From an uncultured Chlorobiota bacterium (GTDB taxonomy: Bacteria > Bacteroidota > Ignavibacteria > UBA10030 > UBA6906), in contig CAADGV010000032.1 in NCBI GenBank assembly GCA_900696645.1, forward strand, positions 52,716-116,715: a stretch of DNA of 64,000 bases, given 5' to 3'. Shown one piece after another: positions 27,602 through 37,300 of the stretch. Below the pieces are notes generated by a model. That model was not told the origin of the DNA and ran no database searches. It was given only the letters and a program-made list of their open reading frames with translations. Positions within the stretch are counted from its first letter, which is position 1; every line of letters starts with the position of its first letter. The position numbers and the translations under genes are program-made.

Positions 27602-30600
27602 TCACCGCAACAAGAGAAGTTTTCTGGCGGCCTGAAACTCACCGGCGCGCAGGTGATACACATACACTCCGCTTGCCGCCTGAGAGCCGCTGTCCGTCAA
27701 GCCGTCCCAAACTACCGCGTATGTTCCTGTCGTCTGCTCTCCGCTGACCAGCGTCCTCAACTTTTGTCCGAGCAGATTGTAGATAGAAAGTGAAACGTTG
27801 CTTCGCTTGCCTATTGCGTAGCGGATGGTTGTCGATGGATTGAACGGGTTGGGATAATTCTGACCGAGTACATATTCCACAGGGACGAGAGGAATGCCGC
27901 CGCTTGCCTCGCGGGCAAATTTCGGAGTTCCTATAATGACCTTGAATGATCGGGCGGTGTTTGCTTCGCCGAGACGAACCGGGAATGAGCCGTTCGTCAA
28001 CGGAACATACGCAAATTCATCCTCATCCAGCACGTACACGTCAAAACCTTCGATGCGGGTTCCGACCTCACGAACCGAAATGTTGGCCGTTTGATGAGAA
28101 AGTGTTGAGACAATACGGACGCGCCACTGTTCCCCATCGGTAGAAACCGGCTTGAAGTTGCCCAGATACTTCCTCCCGCCTTCCTCGATTGACAGATTGA
28201 TATGTTCACCTATCAGCGGAGGCTCTATGATATCCAACCTGTCAGACTCCGCCGTTGCATTTACCATGAAACCGAGATAGTTGTAGCTATCCTTCATTGT
28301 GCCGGAGGCAGCGGAAAGCTGCAAGACAAAATCGCTGTCGCTTCTCAACGGAAATGGCCCGATATTTTTCGGCCTTCGGAACGTCGATTCGAACGAGGGA
28401 ACAGAAAGTGTGATTGGTTGGGATGAATCGTTCAGAACGAAGTATCCTTCCCACGGGTGAAGCGTCTCGACATCAGGATCGTATTCATCACCGTTCCAGA
28501 ACACAGGCCGTTGAACAAGATTACTGTTTTCGATCCCTTCCCAATCGACAGAAAAGGCAAACGGCGTCGCGATTTGATTCCAGCCCGGTATGAGTTGGAT
28601 GTTGAATGGAATCCCCGACAACACGGATTTTCCATCCTTTGCGTCGAAGCGCTTTCCATCCGATGTGATAAGCCAGAATGCGTAACCGGGACGGAAGTCA
28701 TGTTGAATAGCAGGAAACTCGACGTTCCTGTCATCTTCCCAGCGGAACAATCGCCAGCGCGTTTGATTGTACGGGCCGTAGTCATCGATAAGCTGCTCTC
28801 CCGCATCCGCATCAGCCAGATCCAGCGGAATCGAAATCATCCTGTATTTTCGGGGCTCAAATTGCAGCGATGTCAAGAGGGCTCCGACTTTCACCCGGAC
28901 GATAGCAGGATTCTCTTCAGGATTGAGTTCGGGGTTGGTGATTGATTCCTCCGTTCCTGTCAGCCTCACAAAATACTCAATCCCACGCGACGTGACCACG
29001 CTGTCGGGAAAGGAACCTGTGTATGCTTGTCCGCTCACAAATAGATCAAGAGAATCATAGTTGATGCGTCCGGCTGAGCGGTAATGCAACACAGCACGCA
29101 GAATCTGGAAGCCGGGCGGCCCTTGTGCAATCACATTGATCTGTGTACCCAGAAGAGTATCGCCTCCGATCGTCACTTGAATAAGTGTGTTTCTCCCCGA
29201 ACCTCTGAGCAACACAGTATCAACCGGAACGAGAGCATCGCTTTGAAGAACAAGCGATGCCGACTTGTTTGCCTGCAGTGAAACCGGAGAGAAACGTATC
29301 GGTATTCTCAGCGTATCGGTGATTGGCCCCACCGGTGGAAACGGGCCTGTTGTTCCGACAATAGCAAACTCATTCGCGTTCGGCCCGATGATTCTAATGT
29401 TGGAAACATTGAGGGCTGCATCTCCGGCATTCACGATTGATACAATTCGTGTGCGGCGGCTGCCCACCGCAACAGAATCGAACTGCACAATACGCGGCAG
29501 CGGTACAAGCACGGACGCGACCCCTGTACCTGAAATATCAATTGAGGTCGGAGAACCGGCAGCATTGTGAACAAATCGTAGAAGTCCGCCAAACGCTCCG
29601 CGATATCCGGGTCTGAACGTAACAGTAAACACTCTGTTCGCCGAAGGAAGAATGTTTGCAAGAGAAGGTGAAACGGTGAACTGCGTGTCGGTGACTGCTG
29701 CAAGGCTGATCTTGAGTGTGTCGTTGCCAGCATTCGCAATCGTTATCGTGTCCTGTTTGGTTGTGCCGACCCGGATACTCCCGAATTGCATATCAAGTTT
29801 CGAGGCAACGAGGAACGGCCCAAAACCCGTTCCACTGACAGGAAGAGCAGCAGGCGACCCCGCAGCAGTGTGTGTAAACGTGATTACTCCGGTTTGCGGC
29901 CCGCCGGTAACCGGCAAGAACGAAACAGAATAGACACGGCTTTGACCGGGCAAAATTTCAACCGGAGGGAAGGGCAGAAGGAGGACTGTAAAGGCCGGGT
30001 TGCTAGTCGCTATGTCAATAAGAGTCAGAGATGAACCACCGGTATTTGTGACAACCACCGCCGCCGATCCCTCACCGCCAAGAGGAACCGTGCCGAAAGG
30101 AATTGAGGTTCTATTCATCACAAACGCAGGAAGCAGCACCGCCGGGTCTGTGATTCCCGCCAACGACGGACGAAGATCACCCAGCGCGTGCGTGAACCTC
30201 CCTCCCGCATATACACTCGTATCGTTAACCGAAACCGCTATCGCCGACACGCCACCAACAACCTGTGGATTCCATTGATTGATGGCTCCGGAAACCCTGT
30301 TCACAGAAATCAGATCGGAAGTGGAGTTGAGGATGCCGCCGACATACAGCGAGTTTCCGGCAGGTACGATCACATTCACACTGCTTTGCGGCGAAAGTCC
30401 GGCGTTGAAATCCGTTACATCCCCTCGTGTCAGGTCGAGCGCTGCAAGTGCATTGCGCTGCTGACCGCCGATTGTGGTGAACGCCCCACCGATATACACG
30501 GCAGGCCCGGTTACGGCCAATGCGGAAACAGAAGTCACTCCGGCCGTATTCGGCTCCCACAACGTTGGCGCTCCCGTCGCGAGATTGATTGCGGCAACCC

Positions 30601-32245
30601 GATTGCGGGTTTCTGTGCCGATTTGAGAGAAAAGCCCCGCGGCATACATTACTCCCCCGGAAAACTTCAGGGCCAGTACATGATCGTTCGGATTCGGATT
30701 CCATGCTGTCAGCGAGCCGGTTGCCGAATCCAGGGCAACAAGATATCTCCTTTGAGTTGTGCCGACCGTAGTAAACGTCCCACCCGCATAGACGGTCGAT
30801 CCTGAAAGTTCGATTGCGTTGACGATTCCATCGGGACCAACCTGCGGCCTCCACGTAGTCGGGAAGCCCGAGTTCGCATTCACGGCCGCGAGCCTCGTGA
30901 TTCGCTGCCCTGAAACCGTGTCGAATGCCCCGCCGAGATAAAGCGTGGCTCCTGAAAGTTTCATTGCGTTGACGCCGCCATTCACATTCGGATTGAAAGC
31001 CGTGGCTCCTGCAGTATCGTCAAGCGCAGCAACATTTTTGCGAACGGCGCCATTCACACTTCTGAACAATCCGCCTAAAAACACATTTGATTGAACACCG
31101 ATAACTTTTACTTCAGAACCGGCAACCGGGTTCCAGCCGGAGACGCCGCCCAAAACAGAATCGACAGACGCTATGTTTCTGCGCTGCGCAATTCCGACGG
31201 ACGAGAACAGCCCTCCGACGTAGAACATCCCCCCGAAAAATTCCATTGTGTTGACCGGCCCGTTCAGATTCGGATTCCACGGCAGAAGCCGGTTGACAAA
31301 CGGATCAACAGCGGCTGCATTGCCGCGAACGGAATCAAGGATTGCGGTAAACCTCCCGCCCACATGCAACCGCGAGCCTGTCAATCTCAACACATGTACC
31401 GGCCCGTTCGGGCGGGGATTCCAGTCTGAAACGAACCCCGTACCCCCGCTCGTTACTGAAGCAAGATGTGGCCGCGATGCGGTGTCGATCAACGAAAAAT
31501 CTCCCCCCAACCATACATTGTTCTGACCTGCCGCAGTGAAAATTGAAAGAACAAATCCGTTGGGCGAAGGACTCCAGACAGAGTCAGCAACACCCGCCGA
31601 TAGATCCGTTCTCGCAACATAGTTGCGGGCGAACGGAACAACGCCGATGGCTGTAAACTCTCCGCCGACATACACATACGGCGGAACAACATGTATTGTT
31701 CTGACAGTATTGTTGGGATTTGGATTCCAGGCAAGTACTGCCGCATTTGTCGGATTGAGAAGAGCGGCATTATTGCGGACGGTAGCCCCGACCCGAGAGA
31801 AATTCCCGCCGATATATATTCCGGCAGTTCCAACAACTATCGTATAAACAGGGCCGTCGAATTGCGGATTCCACGTATTGTCGAGAGAGCCGTTCGGAAG
31901 GATTTTTGCGGCTCGCGAACGGACAACGCCGTTAACCTCCGTGAAGTTGCCGCCGATGTACCATCCGTTGTTGCCGTCGCCTGCAACTGCCAGCACATCG
32001 CCATTGATCTTTGGTGAGAAAGGAAGAACGATCCCGGTTGCCAGGCCAAGCGTGACACCGCCGCCCGTAACCGGTCCGACATAACCGAATGAGCCGCCGA
32101 CATAGGATATTCTGCCGCTCTTTACGATAGCACGAACCTCGCCGTCAGTAACCCAGAGTCTTTGCTTCACCGTTTGAGCGTTCGTTACCCATGAACAAAG
32201 AACGAGAATGGCGAGAGAGATGAAGAATGTGAACGTGGGTTTCAT
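27602..32245 (-). CDS. Giant secreted protein: beta-propeller, choice-of-anchor D repeats, T9SS sorting domain
   Basis: 1547 residues from ATG 32245, with AGGTGAT just upstream; ATG 32251 overlapping the previous stop is an alternative. The signal peptide is about 1-23 (TNA|QTV). Residues about 30-690 are a dozen or more repeats of about 48 residues with pattern YVGG-F---G---R---A-----G----WNPN, forming one or more propellers (delta-60/DUF5122-like). About 700-1000 holds three choice-of-anchor D/ASH-like domains (IPFGTVPLGGEGSAAVVVTNTG). Next comes the module shared with the 598-residue T9SS protein (YRMISIPLDLAD... WRLFRWEDDRNVEFP), then a T9SS domain ending KLLLLR. It is probably a cell-surface binding protein. 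Confidence 0.88.
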   Translation of the reverse strand: MKPTFTFFISLAILVLCSWVTNAQTVKQRLWVTDGEVRAIVKSGRISYVGGSFGYVGPVTGGGVTLGLATGIVLPFSPKINGDVLAVAGDGNNGWYIGGNFTEVNGVVRSRAAKILPNGSLDNTWNPQFDGPVYTIVVGTAGIYIGGNFSRVGATVRNNAALLNPTNAAVLAWNPNPNNTVRTIHVVPPYVYVGGEFTAIGVVPFARNYVARTDLSAGVADSVWSPSPNGFVLSIFTAAGQNNVWLGGDFSLIDTASRPHLASVTSGGTGFVSDWNPRPNGPVHVLRLTGSRLHVGGRFTAILDSVRGNAAAVDPFVNRLLPWNPNLNGPVNTMEFFGGMFYVGGLFSSVGIAQRRNIASVDSVLGGVSGWNPVAGSEVKVIGVQSNVFLGGLFRSVNGAVRKNVAALDDTAGATAFNPNVNGGVNAMKLSGATLYLGGAFDTVSGQRITRLAAVNANSGFPTTWRPQVGPDGIVNAIELSGSTVYAGGTFTTVGTTQRRYLVALDSATGSLTAWNPNPNDHVLALKFSGGVMYAAGLFSQIGTETRNRVAAINLATGAPTLWEPNTAGVTSVSALAVTGPAVYIGGAFTTIGGQQRNALAALDLTRGDVTDFNAGLSPQSSVNVIVPAGNSLYVGGILNSTSDLISVNRVSGAINQWNPQVVGGVSAIAVSVNDTSVYAGGRFTHALGDLRPSLAGITDPAVLLPAFVMNRTSIPFGTVPLGGEGSAAVVVTNTGGSSLTLIDIATSNPAFTVLLLPFPPVEILPGQSRVYSVSFLPVTGGPQTGVITFTHTAAGSPAALPVSGTGFGPFLVASKLDMQFGSIRVGTTKQDTITIANAGNDTLKISLAAVTDTQFTVSPSLANILPSANRVFTVTFRPGYRGAFGGLLRFVHNAAGSPTSIDISGTGVASVLVPLPRIVQFDSVAVGSRRTRIVSIVNAGDAALNVSNIRIIGPNANEFAIVGTTGPFPPVGPITDTLRIPIRFSPVSLQANKSASLVLQSDALVPVDTVLLRGSGRNTLIQVTIGGDTLLGTQINVIAQGPPGFQILRAVLHYRSAGRINYDSLDLFVSGQAYTGSFPDSVVTSRGIEYFVRLTGTEESITNPELNPEENPAIVRVKVGALLTSLQFEPRKYRMISIPLDLADADAGEQLIDDYGPYNQTRWRLFRWEDDRNVEFPAIQHDFRPGYAFWLITSDGKRFDAKDGKSVLSGIPFNIQLIPGWNQIATPFAFSVDWEGIENSNLVQRPVFWNGDEYDPDVETLHPWEGYFVLNDSSQPITLSVPSFESTFRRPKNIGPFPLRSDSDFVLQLSAASGTMKDSYNYLGFMVNATAESDRLDIIEPPLIGEHINLSIEEGGRKYLGNFKPVSTDGEQWRVRIVSTLSHQTANISVREVGTRIEGFDVYVLDEDEFAYVPLTNGSFPVRLGEANTARSFKVIIGTPKFAREASGGIPLVPVEYVLGQNYPNPFNPSTTIRYAIGKRSNVSLSIYNLLGQKLRTLVSGEQTTGTYAVVWDGLTDSGSQAASGVYVYHLRAGEFQAARKLLLLR

Positions 32246-32250
32246 GGCCA

Positions 32251-33555
32251 TCACCTGCCCGGAGGCGGAGGAGGTTCAGGAAGTCGCCCGACGCCGGCGC
32301 CGTTTCTGCCGGCTTCTTCAACCGTTTTGCGGTTATCTTCCCCTGAATTGAACGTGCCGCCGATTCCCTGCCCCAAATGTCTCAACCGATCAAGAACGAG
32401 GTTGGTTTTCTTTTTCGCTTTCTTCGGGCCAAGTTCAAGTTCTTCGGCTGCGAGCAAGGCATTTTCCTTCGGGCCGCCGGCAATACTCAGCGCCTCCATC
32501 GCCTCTGCTTTTGACTTTGCAAGATTGAAGCCGGGATCGAGCGATGCTGCCTCGTTGTACAATACCTTCGCAGCCCGGAAATCACGGGCATCTTCACTCT
32601 TCAACGCAAGACAATACGTGAGAAACGCGAACGTGTTTCTCGTCGGGACGAGTTGGATTTTTTCCCGTTCCTCGACAGTCAGCGTGATGCCGAGTTCACG
32701 AATAATGCCGAAGACAAGTTCTTTTTGTATTCTGAACAACTTGTCCAGTTCATCGGATCCTGATTGGAAGCCGGGAAATTTCTTTGCCACAATATCCCAC
32801 GCAGCAACATCCATTCGCAGGTTGAAGTTGTTCACATTAAACGAACCGGAAACAATCCGGCCCGCGCTCAATAACTTGCCCATCCGCGGAGCGGACGAAC
32901 GATCAACTGATGCCGACTGTCCGAACTGAATCTCTTCCAACAACGCCTCGATACGGATGCGCTCGACCAGTTGGAGACTCTTCACCTGACCCAGATCAAT
33001 CAGAATCATCTCGCTCAATCCTTTTCCCAACGCCTCATATCTGGGATCCGTCCCTTGATATGTGAGAGGAAAAACGGCAACTGCCTTCGGGGCAATTTTT
33101 TCCGTCCCGAGTTTTTGTTCGTCGGCAACAAGCTGCTTGAACTGCCGGCGAATGAATTCGTGCGTTAGCGACCGGTAACGTCCTTCGATCAATTTCCGGT
33201 ATTGCGAGATTGCGGGCACTTCCGAGTAGTTGATATACACGGAAAGCGCCCCTTGAATATCTTCCAAGTATTCAAGTGTCATCCCGTAATAAAAGATCGT
33301 GCGGGGATCGTCCTTTACCTGACTGTAGGAGCGGGAGAGATATGATTTTGCGGGCTCATAGCGATTCGTTTGAAAATACACAACGCCAAGATCGCGCAAC
33401 GCAGCCGGATCGTTGGGATTGACGGTCAACTGGCGTTGCAACTTCGCCATGTCGGAGGAGTAGTTCTGCTCTTTTCCTCCCTGCCTCAATCCGGCGCAGG
33501 AAGGAATGAAGATGAGAACGAGACCGGCTATAAGGAACGAACGGAGTTTCTGCAT
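32251..33555 (-). CDS. Lipoprotein with TPR and CsgG-like domain
   Basis: 434 residues. A lipobox IFIPSC places the lipidated cysteine at 20. TPR-like helices (about 35-110, LRDLGVVYFQTNRYEPAKSYL) are followed by a CsgG/FlgO-like domain (about 158-290: AVAVFPLTYQGTDPRYEALGKGLSEMI, LVERIRIEALLEEI, ADR-type GRIVSGSF) and a further TPR pair. CsgG forms an outer-membrane secretion pore in curli systems, but here the hydrophobic pore-forming strands are not evident. A periplasmic sensor or assembly role is as likely. It is paralogous to the protein encoded at 33638-34663, and its stop overlaps or abuts the T9SS protein gene. Confidence 0.82.
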   Translation of the reverse strand: MQKLRSFLIAGLVLIFIPSCAGLRQGGKEQNYSSDMAKLQRQLTVNPNDPAALRDLGVVYFQTNRYEPAKSYLSRSYSQVKDDPRTIFYYGMTLEYLEDIQGALSVYINYSEVPAISQYRKLIEGRYRSLTHEFIRRQFKQLVADEQKLGTEKIAPKAVAVFPLTYQGTDPRYEALGKGLSEMILIDLGQVKSLQLVERIRIEALLEEIQFGQSASVDRSSAPRMGKLLSAGRIVSGSFNVNNFNLRMDVAAWDIVAKKFPGFQSGSDELDKLFRIQKELVFGIIRELGITLTVEEREKIQLVPTRNTFAFLTYCLALKSEDARDFRAAKVLYNEAASLDPGFNLAKSKAEAMEALSIAGGPKENALLAAEELELGPKKAKKKTNLVLDRLRHLGQGIGGTFNSGEDNRKTVEEAGRNGAGVGRLPEPPPPPGR

Positions 33556-33637
33556 TGAGTCCTCAATGCTTCGTTGTAGTTAGTTGGATTTGCCCCCCCC
33601 GAGTACTTCTTACAAAAGAAAGAACAATTGCAAACGT

Positions 33638-34663
33638 TTACCCGAGCAACGGCTTAAGGCTTTCGGCCTTCATCTTTGCTTTGTCGTATTTTGGATCCAT
33701 TTCAAGCGCTTGCATGAATTTATCGTAGGCCCCTTTGTAGTTGCCTTTTTCCAGCATTACGAGGCCTTCAGAATACGACATCATGGCATCGAGGGATTTT
33801 GTTTCGTTCCCCTTCTGAATTTCGGCTTTCGTCAGCGTCGCGTTGATTTTCTTGGCAACTTTGAGACTGAGATTTTCGGCAATCTCGAAGAAATCATCCG
33901 CTTTGCCGTCGGCCTGCTCTGTCGCGAGGATTTCACTCGTCTCGACCTTCACCAGGCGGGCAAGAAGTTTCATATTGTTCTTCACTTTAATGAAGCTGCC
34001 CAGAAGAATTGTATGCACGCCAAGTTGCTTCCCGATTCGCACAGCCGACGACTGGTCGAACTTGGTTGGATCGTTTTCCATTCCTATTTCTTCCAGAATC
34101 CACTGGATACGCTCACGTTCAATCACTTTCAGATCAACCGAGCCGTTGAGCTGATCGATCATCAATTCGGCAAATCCTTTCTCCAGCGGATCGTACTTGT
34201 CCTTATCGTCAACAGAACGGTTCTTGAAATCAAGAATGGCAATTGTCTTTATTCCCGGATCCGGTCGCTGCTCAACTTGCAGTGTCCCCGATTTGGTTTT
34301 CCGTGCTTCATAATAGACCTTGAGAAGCGGCGGAGCTTCCGTATCGGGATCGGGCTCAATTATCGGGGGTTCAAGTTCGAGCAATTTGATCATCGCATCC
34401 GTCGCCTGTTTCTTATCTCCCTTTGCCACATACGACCGGCCTAATGCGAGAAGGACATTCTTCCTGATCTTCTTGTCCACCGAAACGTCATCCGCCATTG
34501 GCGCGAGAATTTCAATCGCCTTGTCGAAATTGGCGGAACTGTACCATTTCATCGCTTCATCCCATTGTTTGGCGCCGTGGCCTTGCGCTTGAGCAGCAAT
34601 GCTCACGCCACACGTCAGCACACAAATCAACGCAACACGGATACTCCACAAAGAACGAATCAT
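33638..34663 (-). CDS. Periplasmic TPR/CsgG-like protein
   Basis: 341 residues from ATG 34663, which has a strong GGGAGG site; the frame is open to 34717. The signal peptide is about 1-26 (AQA|QGH). Order: N-terminal TPR (about 30-110), acidic linker with PPIIEPDPDTE, CsgG/FlgO-like domain (about 132-270: KTIAILDFKNRSVDD, LEKGFAELMIDQL, VIERERIQWILEEIG, VHTILLGSFIKV), C-terminal TPR (SEGLVMLEKGNYKGAYDKFMQALEMDPKY). Unlike its paralogue it lacks a lipobox. It sits 57 bases after the Ser/Thr kinase gene, so it may respond to or be read by the kinase's external PEGA domains. Confidence 0.82.
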   Translation of the reverse strand: MIRSLWSIRVALICVLTCGVSIAAQAQGHGAKQWDEAMKWYSSANFDKAIEILAPMADDVSVDKKIRKNVLLALGRSYVAKGDKKQATDAMIKLLELEPPIIEPDPDTEAPPLLKVYYEARKTKSGTLQVEQRPDPGIKTIAILDFKNRSVDDKDKYDPLEKGFAELMIDQLNGSVDLKVIERERIQWILEEIGMENDPTKFDQSSAVRIGKQLGVHTILLGSFIKVKNNMKLLARLVKVETSEILATEQADGKADDFFEIAENLSLKVAKKINATLTKAEIQKGNETKSLDAMMSYSEGLVMLEKGNYKGAYDKFMQALEMDPKYDKAKMKAESLKPLLG

Positions 34664-34720
34664 AGCTTCCTCCCTTGGTTTGAATATAGACTTTCCACTT
34701 CGCAATTGAAATGGCATTTT

Positions 34721-36514
34721 CTACCCTTCTTTCTTCAATGTAAACGTCAACGGAACCGTCTTCTCTTCGAAAGAGGGAGCCACGAGAACCTCCCTTTCCC
34801 CGCCCTGTGTTTCATATCCGAATCTCGTTACAGTTACGCGATGCCTTCCCGGTCCGAGTGGAAATCGAGCAACAGGCGCAAAAATATCGGTAGCTTTGCC
34901 GTTCACCGAAATCATGCCGCCGGAGGCATCGCCCTGCACCACAATGCTGAAGTACGTCTCGAAATAGCATGTCAGAGTTTTGGTCTCGCCCGGGTTCACC
35001 TTGATAGTTGTACGTTTGGTTCCGTATTGCGGATGTTCAAACACCAGCTCGCGATCACCGGCAGCAACCTGAAAGGACATTCCGCTTTTTCCGATACTTG
35101 ACCTCGATCCGTCAATGGAAACTGATCCGTCAGGAACCATTGCCAGCCGCAACGTTCCGAGACCAACGGGTCTCGGATCAACCGGCCTGGCTGTTCGCGT
35201 TTCATCTCGCACAGGCTTCGTGGCAGCAACTTCAGTGTTCAGGGCATTATCTTCAGTTGCGGAAGGAACCTCGCTGGTTAGTCCGGGCTTTTCTTCCGTG
35301 ATAATCTGTTCGGGAAGCTTGTTCAGGGCAAGCGAAAGCCCGAAGACCTGGCCTTCAGACAACACAATGGATGTATCCTTTACATAGTAACCCTCACGAT
35401 CAATACGTACGGAAATCTTTCCGGGATCAACTGCAAGATCTTTGAGTGGTGTCGTGCCGACGAGTTTGCCATTGAGCATCACCTTCGAGCCGTCCGGATT
35501 GGATTGAACAGACAACGTGGCGTCCGACGGAAAGAGTACAGGCCTAAGAGCGAACAATGCCGCAATGAGTGCTACCCCCGCGCCGAGTGTTATGTACAGA
35601 GGACGCCGCGCTGACGTTTGTTTTTTGAGATTCGGCGCAGGAAGGATTGGTTGCCCTGTCGATTCCTTCACAACAGCCAACTGTCCAACATCAACCCGCG
35701 ACAACATATCCCACATTTCAGCGGCTGACTGGAATCGCTTTGCAGGATCCTTTTCAAGAGACTTTGAGATTGCTTTGACGACTTCTTTCGGGAGAGAAGG
35801 ATTGAACTTGTCCGCGGGAGGAATTTTCCCTTCAACAATCATCTGACGGATATCAAAATCCGTTGCATTGTTCCCGAACGGAACCCGCCCGGTCACCGTT
35901 TCGTACAGCGTCATGCCGAGCGAGTACACGTCGCCGCGTGCGTCTACATTGGCGAGCCCGCGTATTTGCTCGGGCGACATATAATACAGCGTGCCGCCGG
36001 TTCCCATTGTCACAGTGGCGCTGGAAACCTGTTGAATCTTGGCAAGGCCGAAATCCGTCACCTTGACAACATCCTGAGGCGTCAGCATCACGTTACCCGG
36101 CTTGATGTCGCGGTGGATAATGCCGAGACGATGGGCATGATCCAATGCCGTGAGCAGTTGTTTGAAGATGGGCAGAGTCTTGTTCAGCGGCAGAGCGCCA
36201 TTCAGGCGGATGCGGTCGGCAAGCGTGTTTCCTTCTACAAACTCCATCACCAGCGCAAAGCCGATTTCCGTTTCACGCAACGCAAACACGCTCACGATGT
36301 TCGAGTTCTGCAACTTCGCCAGAGCCTTGGCTTCGGACTTGAATCGTTTGAGGAATTCCTCGTCCCGCGCAAAGTTTGCATCCATCATCTTCAGAGCAAC
36401 GTCACGGTCAAGCGTCATGTCCTTCGCTTTGTACACAACGCCCATCCCGCCTTTGCCGAGAATTCCGGTAATCTCGTAATTGTCGATAGTTTTGCCGATG
36501 ATGGATTGCTGCAT
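34721..36514 (-). CDS. Membrane Ser/Thr protein kinase with C-terminal PEGA domains
   Basis: 597 residues. The Hanks-type kinase domain spans about 12-275 with glycine loop LGKGGMGVV (19-27), K42, the catalytic HRDIKPGN (134-141), DFG (154-156) and SPE (180-182), so it should be active. A membrane helix at about 304-324 is followed by extracytoplasmic PEGA-type repeats (ATLSVQSNPDGSKVMLNGKLVGTTPL and two diverged copies). PEGA domains are thought to bind surface polymers or partner proteins. The gene starts three bases after the PP2C phosphatase gene, so kinase and phosphatase form a pair acting on threonines likely read by the FHA proteins encoded upstream. Confidence 0.95.
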   Translation of the reverse strand: MQQSIIGKTIDNYEITGILGKGGMGVVYKAKDMTLDRDVALKMMDANFARDEEFLKRFKSEAKALAKLQNSNIVSVFALRETEIGFALVMEFVEGNTLADRIRLNGALPLNKTLPIFKQLLTALDHAHRLGIIHRDIKPGNVMLTPQDVVKVTDFGLAKIQQVSSATVTMGTGGTLYYMSPEQIRGLANVDARGDVYSLGMTLYETVTGRVPFGNNATDFDIRQMIVEGKIPPADKFNPSLPKEVVKAISKSLEKDPAKRFQSAAEMWDMLSRVDVGQLAVVKESTGQPILPAPNLKKQTSARRPLYITLGAGVALIAALFALRPVLFPSDATLSVQSNPDGSKVMLNGKLVGTTPLKDLAVDPGKISVRIDREGYYVKDTSIVLSEGQVFGLSLALNKLPEQIITEEKPGLTSEVPSATEDNALNTEVAATKPVRDETRTARPVDPRPVGLGTLRLAMVPDGSVSIDGSRSSIGKSGMSFQVAAGDRELVFEHPQYGTKRTTIKVNPGETKTLTCYFETYFSIVVQGDASGGMISVNGKATDIFAPVARFPLGPGRHRVTVTRFGYETQGGEREVLVAPSFEEKTVPLTFTLKKEG

Positions 36515-36517
36515 CGC

Positions 36518-37300
36518 CTATCTCGATCCAAAAACTGTTTTCAAAAAACTGTCCGAACCCTTAACCTGAATGATCTGAACCGTAATATTATCATGTCCGC
36601 CGCGTTGTTTCGCAAGGTCAACAAGCTTGTCGCATGACTTCTGCAGGGAGTTGGAGAGAACAATTTCCTTCAGCTCTTCATCCTCAACATACGACGTCAG
36701 CCCGTCTGTGCACATTAGAAAATATTCGTCACCGCCCAGTTCAATACTGTTGATCAGATCGTAGTCAAAATCAGCCCGCACGCCCATAGCACGGTACAAC
36801 ATCGAACGTTCGGGATGAATCTTGCTTTCATCAGCCGTTATCAGCCCGCGTCTCACCATCTCTGCAACTTTGGAATGGTCGTGTGTAAGTTGCTCAATGC
36901 GTTTGGATGTAATTCGATACAATCTGCTATCGCCGACATGAGCCGCATACGCGGTTCCTTTCTGAAGAACCAGGGCTATGCACGTGGTTCCCATCCCGTG
37001 AAATTGCGGATGATGAAGACTGTATTCGTAGATGGCCCGGTTCGCATCGGTAAACGCTTTCTTCAATCCGGCCACTATTGAGCCGTTCGACGCAAAATAG
37101 GATTCGCCGATTGTTTCAACGGCCAGCCTGCTTGCCTCCCGTCCTCCTGCATGACCTCCCATGCCGTCGGCTACAACAAAGAGTTGCCCCTTGGGTCCGG
37201 AAAGGTCAAGATCATCATCCGGAAATTTAGCAAAGGCATCCTGGTTCTCGGTTCGAACCATTCCCACATCACTTTTCCCTGCAAACAAAATTGATTTCAC
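36518..37300 (-). CDS. PP2C-family Ser/Thr phosphatase (PPM/Stp1 type)
   Basis: 260 residues, soluble, Mn/Mg-dependent. Conserved metal-binding segments are TENQD, ADGMGGHAGG, HVGDSRLYRI, CTDGLTSYVED and GGHDNITVQII, all intact. Start is GTG 37300, overlapping the upstream reductase-FHA gene by four bases (GTGA), which implies translational coupling. Its obvious partner is the membrane kinase encoded three bases downstream. It should reset the phosphorylation state of kinase and substrates. Confidence 0.95.
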   Translation of the reverse strand: MKSILFAGKSDVGMVRTENQDAFAKFPDDDLDLSGPKGQLFVVADGMGGHAGGREASRLAVETIGESYFASNGSIVAGLKKAFTDANRAIYEYSLHHPQFHGMGTTCIALVLQKGTAYAAHVGDSRLYRITSKRIEQLTHDHSKVAEMVRRGLITADESKIHPERSMLYRAMGVRADFDYDLINSIELGGDEYFLMCTDGLTSYVEDEELKEIVLSNSLQKSCDKLVDLAKQRGGHDNITVQIIQVKGSDSFLKTVFGSR

